NCBI GenBank assembly: GCA_028718265.1
Contig: JAQUMG010000089.1
Location: 1 to 7,390, forward strand
Length of the DNA stretch: 7,390 nt
Direction: 5' to 3'
DNA from: Candidatus Omnitrophota bacterium
Lineage (GTDB): Bacteria; Omnitrophota; Koll11; JAHIPI01
Shown here: piece after piece, positions 1 to 6,372 of the stretch
How the letters are laid out: each line of letters opens with the position of its first letter
Numbering within the stretch: position 1 is the first letter of the stretch
Notes under the pieces: model-generated
The model's database searches: none
What the model was told of the DNA's origin: nothing
What the model saw: only the letters and a program-made list of their open reading frames with translations
Made by a program: the position numbers and the translations under genes

Positions 1-1
1 T

Positions 2-136
2 TCTCTGAGGCGCCTGATTCCTGACAACCGAAAGCGCGAGGCAATAGGGGAAAGCGCGAGAAAGGTTGTCCTCGACAATGTCGGCTCAACAGAGCGGAAC
101 TGCCTTCTGATAATGGATCTGGTATATCATGCCTAG
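2..136 (+). CDS. waaA: 3-deoxy-D-manno-octulosonic acid (Kdo) transferase, C-terminal fragment
   Basis: This is the 3' end of a gene that begins before the window. An open frame from base 2 to the TAG at 134-136 gives 44 residues. The fragment contains the stretch MGxxA-like IGESARKVV followed by VGSTERNCLLI. This resembles the C-terminal helix of the WaaA/KdtA family, where a G-A/S-T-E-R motif precedes the last hydrophobic helix. WaaA is a membrane-associated GT30 enzyme that moves Kdo from CMP-Kdo to the lipid A precursor on the cytoplasmic face. The following gene is lpxK, which overlaps the stop by 8 bp; a waaA-lpxK neighbourhood is common in bacteria and supports the call. The catalytic N-terminal and CMP-Kdo-binding parts are outside the window, so the identity rests on a short motif plus context. 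A different GT-B enzyme with a similar last helix cannot be fully excluded. Confidence 0.72.
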   Translation, partial: SLRRLIPDNRKREAIGESARKVVLDNVGSTERNCLLIMDLVYHA

Positions 137-1211
137 TTTTAAATTATACATGCTTTCAGTGATGAATGACGAAAGAAAGACGATCGACGGCTATATCGTC
201 GGAGCCGCCCTGTCGATAATTTCCTTTGTATACTTCATTATTTTAAAATTCATCTATTTTCTTTACGCCGCCGGCATTCTGAGTCCGGAGAAAGTTTCCG
301 CCAGGGTGATCAGCGCAGGCAATATAACATTAGGCGGGACGGGAAAGACGCCTTTCGTTATTATGCTGGCCGAAAAAGCCAATGCGATGGGCAGGAAAGT
401 TGCGGTCCTGACGAGAGGCTACGGAGACGATGAATTACATCTTCTTAAAGAGCGGCTCGGAGCGATACCTGTCGTAACAGGAGCGAACAGGGCCGAAAAC
501 GCGCGGTATGCAATTAAAAAATTCGGAAGCGATTGCATAATCCTTGATGACGGTTTTCAGCACCACCGGCTTAAGCGCGATTTAGATATAGTTCTGATCG
601 ATGCGACATCCCCGTTCGGAAATATGAAATTATTTCCGAGGGGAGTATTGAGAGAGCCGCTTGGCAGGCTGAAAAACGCCGATATGGTCGTATTGACTAA
701 ATCCGATATGGGTTCGGCAAACCTGCCCCGTATATACGGGCAGCTTAAGAACATAAAACGCGATATTAAAACTTCGGAATCATTTTATAAAGCAGCCGGT
801 CTTAAAAAGGCATCATCAGACACCATTACGCCCCTTTCCTATATTAAAGGTAGGCGCGTCGTGCTTGTTGCCGGGATAGCCAACCCGGAATATTTCGAGT
901 GGATGGTAAAAAATTTGGGCGCGGTTGTAACGGCGCGGTTTTACTACGCCGACCATCATTTATATAGCGGAAAAGATATGGACGGGATATTAGAAAAATG
1001 TACCGCCGCCGGCATAAATACCGTTATTACGACCGAAAAAGACGTTATGAGATCAAGAAACGGCGGTTTCCCTAAACTTGCGGATCTGTTTGCGGGATCG
1101 CCTGCGGTAAAACAAAAAGGAATCGAACTGCTTACCATGAGTATAGATTTTGAAATCAGCAAAAATGAGGAGGCAATAGTTGCTGGATTACGTTCTCTCT
1201 TTAATAGTTAG
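129..1211 (+). CDS. lpxK: Tetraacyldisaccharide 4'-kinase (lipid A 4'-kinase), compact form
   Basis: LpxK phosphorylates the 4'-hydroxyl of the tetraacyldisaccharide 1-phosphate with ATP, giving lipid IVA at the inner membrane. The 360-residue protein has one strongly hydrophobic segment at about residues 24-48, the expected N-terminal membrane anchor. A P-loop follows at 62-74 (SAGNITLGGTGKT, with K73 and T74), then the LTRGYG motif at 94-99, the DDGFQHH motif at 140-146, FPRGxLREP at 169-177, a DHHLY motif at 275-279 and TTEKD at 301-305. These are the signatures of the family in the right order. The segment between RGYG and the usual GDEP motif is missing: the sequence runs directly RGYG-DDE, about 25-30 residues shorter than in typical LpxK, although an acidic DE pair is kept. 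The start at ATG 129 overlaps waaA by 8 bp. Later ATGs at 150 and 162 are possible, and none has a clear Shine-Dalgarno sequence, but the YMLSVMNDERK segment resembles the N terminus of relatives. Confidence 0.95.
   Translation: MPSFKLYMLSVMNDERKTIDGYIVGAALSIISFVYFIILKFIYFLYAAGILSPEKVSARVISAGNITLGGTGKTPFVIMLAEKANAMGRKVAVLTRGYGDDELHLLKERLGAIPVVTGANRAENARYAIKKFGSDCIILDDGFQHHRLKRDLDIVLIDATSPFGNMKLFPRGVLREPLGRLKNADMVVLTKSDMGSANLPRIYGQLKNIKRDIKTSESFYKAAGLKKASSDTITPLSYIKGRRVVLVAGIANPEYFEWMVKNLGAVVTARFYYADHHLYSGKDMDGILEKCTAAGINTVITTEKDVMRSRNGGFPKLADLFAGSPAVKQKGIELLTMSIDFEISKNEEAIVAGLRSLFNS
1167..1173 (+). promoter_or_regulatory. Strong Shine-Dalgarno sequence that sets a TTG start
   Basis: GAGGAGG lies six bases before the TTG at 1180 and inside the end of lpxK. 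It is the best ribosome binding site in the window and is the reason for choosing the TTG start: the next in-frame ATG of this protein encodes Met51, far inside the acyltransferase domain. An ATG at 1165 is out of frame and reaches a TAG after four codons. Confidence 0.8.
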
Positions 1212-3129
1212 ATTTTTCAACCTGCTATTGACTGCGCTTCCCATAAGAGCGGCTTTGGCGATAGGCCGGTTTTTCGGCGGTTTGGGTTATATCGTAAATT
1301 ATAACAGGGCGAAAGTCGCCTATGCCAATATGCGGGCAGCTTTCGCCGGCGAAAAAGAGCCGTCTGAGATAAGAAAAACCGTCAAGGCGCTCTACCGGAA
1401 TTTCGGCCAGGTGCTCGTCGAGGTCGTAAGAATGCCGAGCATAGATAAACCCTATATGGATAAATATATAGAGGTCCCCGGCTGGGATAACTTTACCGGC
1501 GCGCTTAAGAAAGGGCGGGGCGTCATATATCTTACGGGTCATTTCGGCAATTGGGAACTTTGCAGTATCGCGAGTGCCCTGAGCGGCTTTCCTCTTTTTG
1601 TCCTGGCGCGGGAGCAGAAAATGGCGCGGCTGAATAATCTTTTGAATATGGCGCGGGAAAGCAAAGGCTGCAAAGTAATTAAAAAAGGAATGGCGACAAG
1701 AGAGATATATGAACATCTTGAGAAGAACGGCATAGTGGGGATACTCTCCGACCAGGACGCCGGCAAAAAAGGTATGTTCATAAATTTCTTCGGCAGGCCG
1801 ACTTCAAGCCCGAGAGGCGCTTTCGCTTTAGCCCGGAAGACGCAGTCTATTATCATTCCGGCGTTCGCAGCCAGAATAAACGGACCGTATCATAAGATAT
1901 TCCTTGAATCCCCGATAGAAGTCAGCAATGAAGGCGACGGAGATGCGAACGAACTTGAAGCGATGCAGAAATTCGCCTCAATACTGGAATCATATATACG
2001 GAAATATCCCGCGCAATGGCTCTGGCTACATAAAAGATGGAAATCCACTCCGCTGAGGAATGTAGTAGTTTTAAGCGACGGCAAAAAAGGACATCTTAAT
2101 CAATCGCTTGCCGTATTTGAAAAGATAAAAGAATCCAGATGTGAAGCCGGTTACGGCGATATCGATACGAAACAGAGAATAATCGGGGTAAAGTATAAAA
2201 ACAGGACAAAAAGAGTATTGATGGCTTTCCTGGCGCCGGTAGTTTCTCCTTTCTGCTTATTCAGAATGAAATTACTGCAGTATTGCCTTGATCCGGGGTC
2301 TTATGAGGAGATAAAAAATACATATGCGGACATAGTCGTCTCCTGCGGCTCCGCAATGGCGCCCGTGAACGTTCTATTCAGCAGGGAGAACTGCGCGAAA
2401 AGTGCGGTGATCATGATGCCGTCTCTCTTGTCACCGCGCGATTTTAACGTTGCGATAATACCGGAACATGACCGGCCGCCCCGGCGGGAAAATGTGGTCC
2501 AGACTATGGGGATGCCGAATCTGATATCGCCTAAAAAGATAGAAAGCGACCTCAGAGCGCTCGAGAGAATGGCAGAACTGGGCGGCAGGAGGAGCATAGG
2601 ATTATTTATAGGCGGCGATAACAAAAATTATTCAATAGATACTTCTCTTATCGATGAAGTCGTGAAAAATGTAGCCGGTGCAGCCGGCGAATTAAATGCC
2701 AATATCTTAGTTACAACGTCGAGAAGGACAAGCGCGGAGGTCAGCAATCTGTTAAAGGCAAAACTGGGCACTAAGGGGCTGGCTAAACTTCTGATAATAG
2801 CCAGCGAACGCAACCCGGAATGGGTTGTAGGCGGCATATTGGGCGCTTCTTCCGTAATAGTGGTGTCCGGAGAGTCGACTTCGATGCTTTCTGAAGCGGC
2901 AAGTTCCGGCAAGCACGTTATAGCATTCAGGCCGCGCCGAAAACCGCAGGCCGGCAGTGATAATAAACACGAAACTTTTCTTAAGAAATTGTCTTCCCGC
3001 GGCTTTATCCATCTTTCTGAAATTAAGGATTTAAAAGACGATATTGTGATGCTGATGGAATCTGAAGAAGCGCCGAAGAGACTGAACGACAATGATAAGA
3101 TATATGAGGCAGTGAAAAGGCTGATATGA
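1180..3129 (+). CDS. Fusion of a lipid A acyltransferase (LpxL/HtrB family) with an ELM1-family (DUF1022) domain
   Basis: The 649-residue protein has two domains. Residues 1 to about 290 are an LpxL/HtrB/LpxM-type acyltransferase, which adds a secondary acyl chain from acyl-ACP to Kdo-lipid A at the inner membrane. It has a hydrophobic N terminus (about 4-38), the catalytic H-x4-E motif TGHFGNWE (H121, E126), SDQDAGKKG with FFGRP at 190-207, and the family end QWLWLHKRWK at 279-288. Residues about 294-649 match the ELM1 (Mito_fiss_Elm1, DUF1022) family: SDGKKGHLNQS at 299-309, FIGGDNKNY at 476-484, VTTSRRTS at 511-518 and the SGESTSMLSEA block at 563-573 with GKHVIAF after it. The family is related to GT-B folds; its bacterial reaction is not established. 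The junction at 291-296 has no linker and no nearby ATG, GTG or TTG for separate translation, so the fusion looks real. Start is TTG behind a strong Shine-Dalgarno sequence, 32 bp inside lpxK. Acyl chain and position (LpxL, LpxM or other) cannot be told. Confidence 0.9.
   Translation: MLDYVLSLIVRFFNLLLTALPIRAALAIGRFFGGLGYIVNYNRAKVAYANMRAAFAGEKEPSEIRKTVKALYRNFGQVLVEVVRMPSIDKPYMDKYIEVPGWDNFTGALKKGRGVIYLTGHFGNWELCSIASALSGFPLFVLAREQKMARLNNLLNMARESKGCKVIKKGMATREIYEHLEKNGIVGILSDQDAGKKGMFINFFGRPTSSPRGAFALARKTQSIIIPAFAARINGPYHKIFLESPIEVSNEGDGDANELEAMQKFASILESYIRKYPAQWLWLHKRWKSTPLRNVVVLSDGKKGHLNQSLAVFEKIKESRCEAGYGDIDTKQRIIGVKYKNRTKRVLMAFLAPVVSPFCLFRMKLLQYCLDPGSYEEIKNTYADIVVSCGSAMAPVNVLFSRENCAKSAVIMMPSLLSPRDFNVAIIPEHDRPPRRENVVQTMGMPNLISPKKIESDLRALERMAELGGRRSIGLFIGGDNKNYSIDTSLIDEVVKNVAGAAGELNANILVTTSRRTSAEVSNLLKAKLGTKGLAKLLIIASERNPEWVVGGILGASSVIVVSGESTSMLSEAASSGKHVIAFRPRRKPQAGSDNKHETFLKKLSSRGFIHLSEIKDLKDDIVMLMESEEAPKRLNDNDKIYEAVKRLI
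3115..3128 (+). promoter_or_regulatory. ATGA stop-start junction with AAAAGG ribosome binding site
   Basis: The TGA of the acyltransferase-ELM1 gene (3127-3129) and the ATG of the GT4-GT9 gene (3126-3128) share bases. AAAAGG at 3115-3120 is five bases before the ATG. The arrangement is typical of translational coupling by re-initiation, which would keep the two products in proportion. Confidence 0.6.
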
Positions 3130-5297
3130 ACATCCTTCAAATATTACCCGAACTGGAAGTAGGCGGCGTCGAGCGCGGAGCAGTCGATCTTGCAAGATAT
3201 CTCGCCGCGAACGGCCATAAATCCGTAGTCATTTCCGGCGGCGGCAGGCTGGCAGAGCGGCTTCGGGACGGCGGTGCGGTGCATTACAAATTACCCGTAG
3301 GTAAAAAATCGCCGCTGACCATATTTTTTATGATAAGAGAAGTCCGCCGGATAATAATTAAGGAAGATATCCGGATAATTCATGCGCGAAGCAGAGTTCC
3401 TGCTATCATAGGATTTGCCGCCGCAAAGTTAACCAATCGTATATTCATAACGACAGCGCACGGCTATTATAATACCGCCTTTACCAGCCGCCCGATGAGC
3501 TGGGGAAGGTTTGTCATAGTGGCGAGCCACGATATGGCTAAGCACATGATGGATGATTTCGGTACGCCTTACGACAGGATGCGGTTGATACCGCGCGGGG
3601 TAAACCTCGACGAATTCAGGTTTGTTAAACGTGAAGAAGCAGCGGCAGAAAATAAACCGCACAAGAAGAAAGATTTTACGATCGGGATCATATCGCGGAT
3701 AACGCCCATTAAGGGACATGCGGATTTACTGCGGGCGGCGGCGATACTTTTCCGGAAAACTCCGAATATCAAGGTATTAGTGGTAGGCGATGCACCGCCC
3801 AATAAACCCAGATATAAAGAAGAGCTCGAAGTGCTGACGCGGCAGATGGGCATAAGTACAATAGTCGATTTTATGGGCTCAAGGAGCGACATACCAGAGA
3901 TTTTATCGAAGCTCGACGTCCTTGTTTTGCCCACGAGAACCCCCGAGGCGTTCGGAAGGGTGATAATAGAAGCTCAGGCAGTCGGTGTGCCAGTTGTTGC
4001 CACCGGCGTAGGCGGCATAACGGACATAATCCGCGACGGTGAAAATGGATTACTGGTATTTCCCGAGGATCCCCACTCCATAGCCGATGCGGTAACGCGG
4101 CTTTTAAAGGACCCGGAACTGGGCCGCTCTTTGGCCCGGAAGGCCAGGCGGGAGGTGGAGGAAAAATATTCTCTTCAGCCGATGGTCGAAAAAACACTCA
4201 AGGTTTACGAAGAGGCGCTGGCGCTTAAGAAAATACTGGTTATCAAGATAAGCGCCCTTGGCGATGTCATTCTCTCCGTTCCTTCTCTTAAGGCGATACG
4301 CAAAAAATTTCCTAAAGCCGTGATAAAAGTACTTGTAGGCCTGCCTTCGAGCGGCGTATTGAAAGGATGCCCCCATATAGATGAAAGAATAATATATGAG
4401 CCAAGAACGGGAGAGAGCCGCTTTAAATGTCTCATGAGATTTTGCGCCAGGCTGATAAAAGAAGATTTTGACATAGTAGTCGATCTGCAGAATAACAGGG
4501 CCAGCCACATCCTTGCTTTTATGACAATGGCTAATTTAAGATACGGTTACAATAACGGCAAATGGAGTTTTCTTCTGAACAGACGGGTTAAAGATACTAA
4601 GGCGCCGATAACGCCTGTTGAACATCAGTTCAGGACTCTTAATCTGATGGGTATAGAAAATGCGGGCGAAACACTTGAACTATGGCCGTCGGAAGAAAAC
4701 GAAGAATGGGCCGATAATTTTCTCAAAGAAAACTGGATAGAAGAACGGCGCATCTTAGTCGGAATAAATATCGCAGCGAGCTCGAGATGGCAGTCAAAGA
4801 GATGGGGCGCTGACCGTATAGCGGCGCTTTGCGATGAACTTGCCAGAAAACATGATATAAGAACCGTACTGACGGGCGCGCCCGAAGATGTGGAAATAGC
4901 AAAAGAGGTAACAAGACTGTCGAATAGCAAACCGATAATCGCAGCGGGCAAGACCGATATCATGCAGCTGGCCTCGCTTATAGGCCGCTCGAAAGTATAT
5001 GTTACAACCGACAGTGCGCCTCTGCACATTGCGGCCGGTATGAAGGTGCCGATAGTAGCTCTTTTTGGTCCGACGGATCCGGCCAGACACATGCCCAAAG
5101 TGGAAAATTCTACCGTTCTCCGCAGCAGTATGAAATGCAGTCCGTGCTATAAACCTTTTTGCGGAAAACAGAACCGCTGTATGGACCTTATAAGGGTAGA
5201 GGACGTACTTGCGGCGGTGGAAAAGTATTTGGAGCCGGACTCAAGAAGCGAAAAGAATCTGATATATGCGGATACTTCAGCTAAGCACACATCTTAA
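3126..5297 (+). CDS. Bifunctional glycosyltransferase: GT4 domain fused to a GT9 heptosyltransferase-like domain
   Basis: The 723-residue protein joins two full GT-B enzymes. Residues 1 to about 366 are a GT4 (GT1 in Pfam) retaining transferase: N-terminal EVGGVERG loop at 11-18, TTAHGYY at 109-115, the PRGVNLDEF segment at 156-164, SRITPIKGH at 190-198 and the E-x7-E donor motif EAFGRVIIE at 274-282 followed by GVGG. Residues about 368-723 are an ADP-heptose:LPS heptosyltransferase-like GT9: ISALGDVILSVPSLKAI at 375-391 (D380 matches the conserved catalytic Asp of WaaC/WaaF), SKRWG at 557-561, TTDSAPLHIA at 627-636, FGPTDP at 647-652 and a cysteine cluster C671, C674, C679, C685. Both halves have normal family length. 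The junction (VYEEALALKKILVIKIS) has no linker and no start codon. The last 20 or so residues are a hydrophilic tail that overlaps the next gene. It probably adds two sugars to the inner core; donor sugars are not readable from sequence. Confidence 0.92.
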   Translation: MNILQILPELEVGGVERGAVDLARYLAANGHKSVVISGGGRLAERLRDGGAVHYKLPVGKKSPLTIFFMIREVRRIIIKEDIRIIHARSRVPAIIGFAAAKLTNRIFITTAHGYYNTAFTSRPMSWGRFVIVASHDMAKHMMDDFGTPYDRMRLIPRGVNLDEFRFVKREEAAAENKPHKKKDFTIGIISRITPIKGHADLLRAAAILFRKTPNIKVLVVGDAPPNKPRYKEELEVLTRQMGISTIVDFMGSRSDIPEILSKLDVLVLPTRTPEAFGRVIIEAQAVGVPVVATGVGGITDIIRDGENGLLVFPEDPHSIADAVTRLLKDPELGRSLARKARREVEEKYSLQPMVEKTLKVYEEALALKKILVIKISALGDVILSVPSLKAIRKKFPKAVIKVLVGLPSSGVLKGCPHIDERIIYEPRTGESRFKCLMRFCARLIKEDFDIVVDLQNNRASHILAFMTMANLRYGYNNGKWSFLLNRRVKDTKAPITPVEHQFRTLNLMGIENAGETLELWPSEENEEWADNFLKENWIEERRILVGINIAASSRWQSKRWGADRIAALCDELARKHDIRTVLTGAPEDVEIAKEVTRLSNSKPIIAAGKTDIMQLASLIGRSKVYVTTDSAPLHIAAGMKVPIVALFGPTDPARHMPKVENSTVLRSSMKCSPCYKPFCGKQNRCMDLIRVEDVLAAVEKYLEPDSRSEKNLIYADTSAKHTS
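5260..5269 (+). promoter_or_regulatory. Start context TGATATATGC of the second GT4 gene
   Basis: The ATG at 5266 sits in the ten bases TGATATATGC, which recur exactly at 6353-6362 around the start of the WaaF-like gene, in the same phase relative to the upstream frame. Only a weak purine tract (AAGAAGCGAAAAG) lies upstream. This may be a coupled initiation site; it may also be a by-product of similar C-terminal codons (Leu/Val-Ile-Tyr-Ala). Confidence 0.35.
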
Positions 5298-6372
5298 TAT
5301 CGGCGGGATAGGCGTATATACTACGACTCTTGCCAAAGCCTTAAAAGAGAGAGGCCATACCATTTTCGTCGCCTCCGCCGGAGGGAACCTGGAGAGCAAA
5401 CTTGTCGAATACGACATAACGCATTTTAAATTAGATATAAATACAAAATCGGAACTCAGCCCCAAGGTCATTAAGACGTCCGCCGCGCTTAAAAAAATAG
5501 TCAGAGACGAAAAGATAGAATTGATACACGCGCATACTAGAGTTGCTGCGGTAAGCGCCGCCTTAGCTTCTTTTGCCACAGGGGTTCCTTATGTTACTAC
5601 CTGTCACGGTTTTTTCAAAAGACACCTGGGCAGATTGTTGTGCGGGTGCTGGGGTGCAAAAGTCATTGCGATAAGTGAAGCGGTGGAGCGGCATCTGATC
5701 GATGATTTCGGAATTCCGGAAGACAAAGTTGCGCTTATCTATACCGGAATAGATACGTTCAGATTCTCAAAAATTTTATCGGAAGAGGAAAAGGCAAAAG
5801 TCCGCGGCAGATTCGGAATAGAAAAGACTCCTGTCGTAGGTACTATCGGCAGGCTTTCACCTGTCAAAGGCCAGGAAGTTTTGCTTAGAGCCACAAAGAG
5901 CATACTTAACGGTTTTCCTGAAGTTAAGATATTGCTGATAGGTGACGGTCCGGACGAACGCCGTCTCAAAAAACTGGCTTCCGGATTAGGTATCGAAAAA
6001 AGCGTGGTCTTTTCCGGAAGCGAGGAAGACACGAGAGATGTACTGTCGATTATGGATGTTTTTGTCATGCCTTCAATAAAAGAAGGGCTGGGACTTTCTT
6101 TGATCGAGGCGATGGCCTGCGGTTTGCCGTGTGCCGCGAGCAGAATAGGCGGAATAGAAAATGTCATCGAAGAGGGCAAGACCGGCCTGCTCTTTAACCC
6201 CGGCGATGCAGAAGGATTGGCGATTACGGTGAAAAGGATACTCAGCGACAGATTAATAAGGGATATCCTGAGCAAAAACGGCCGCGAAAAGGTATTGAAA
6301 TATTTTACCATTGACAGAATGGCGGCGAAGATGGAGATGCTGTACAAAGAAGTGATATATGCAAAAAAATAA
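5266..6372 (+). CDS. GT4 family glycosyltransferase, probably LPS core
   Basis: A complete 368-residue retaining glycosyltransferase of family GT4, cytosolic or peripheral at the membrane. Seen in order: the NIGGIGVYT glycine loop at 11-19, IHAHTRVAA at 87-95, TTCHGFF at 111-117, DDFGIPEDKVALIYTGID at 146-163, GRLSPVKGQ at 195-203, IGDGPD at 225-230 and the donor-binding E-x7-E motif EGLGLSLIE at 273-281, then SRIGGIENV at 292-300. It shares several blocks with the GT4 half of the preceding fusion (IHA-x-TRV, TT-x-HG, H-x2-DDFG-x-P), so the two are likely paralogues. The ATG starts 32 bp before the end of the previous gene, and the MRILQLSTHLNIGG beginning matches the first strand and loop of the fold, which supports this start. 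No clear Shine-Dalgarno sequence is seen, so translation may depend on coupling. The donor and acceptor are unknown; the overlap with a WaaF-like gene suggests a core hexose transfer. Confidence 0.92.
   Translation: MRILQLSTHLNIGGIGVYTTTLAKALKERGHTIFVASAGGNLESKLVEYDITHFKLDINTKSELSPKVIKTSAALKKIVRDEKIELIHAHTRVAAVSAALASFATGVPYVTTCHGFFKRHLGRLLCGCWGAKVIAISEAVERHLIDDFGIPEDKVALIYTGIDTFRFSKILSEEEKAKVRGRFGIEKTPVVGTIGRLSPVKGQEVLLRATKSILNGFPEVKILLIGDGPDERRLKKLASGLGIEKSVVFSGSEEDTRDVLSIMDVFVMPSIKEGLGLSLIEAMACGLPCAASRIGGIENVIEEGKTGLLFNPGDAEGLAITVKRILSDRLIRDILSKNGREKVLKYFTIDRMAAKMEMLYKEVIYAKK
6353..6362 (+). promoter_or_regulatory. Start context TGATATATGC of the WaaF-like gene
   Basis: This is the second copy of the ten bases found at 5260-5269, here around the ATG at 6359 and 14 bp inside the end of the GT4 gene. 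AAAGAAG at 6346-6352 could act as a weak ribosome binding site. The repeat suggests a shared way of starting translation inside the preceding gene. Confidence 0.35.

Noticed and set aside
30..60. Eleven-base direct repeat GAAAGCGCGAG at 30-40 and 50-60.
   Set aside because: It lies inside the waaA coding end, has only two copies, and is not in the same reading phase (20 bp apart). It is most likely chance in an Arg/Glu/Ala-rich helix.
129..250. Signal peptide on LpxK.
   Set aside because: The hydrophobic stretch is long, follows about 23 residues and has no cleavage site pattern; it fits the known N-terminal membrane anchor of the family, with the kinase domain in the cytoplasm.
1225..1716. 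Long open frame on the minus strand (163 codons) opposite the acyltransferase, and a 213-codon one at 5739-6380 opposite the second GT4.
   Set aside because: Both lie fully antisense to genes with clear family motifs, show no recognisable domain, and have compositions expected from reverse-strand reading of these codons.
2040..2075. Possible assembly frameshift creating the acyltransferase-ELM1 fusion, since a TGA and ATG occur out of frame near 2054-2064.
   Set aside because: Both domains are in one continuous frame, the acyltransferase end motif and the first ELM1 strand are intact, and the out-of-frame ATG meets TAG at once, so no alternative two-gene reading is available.
4151..4184. Shine-Dalgarno-like GGAGGTGGAGG at 4151-4161 followed by ATG at 4182, which could start a separate GT9 protein within the fusion.
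   Set aside because: The spacing to the ATG is about 20 bases, too long for efficient initiation, and the purine run is explained by the Arg-Glu-Val-Glu-Glu codons of the last GT4 helix.
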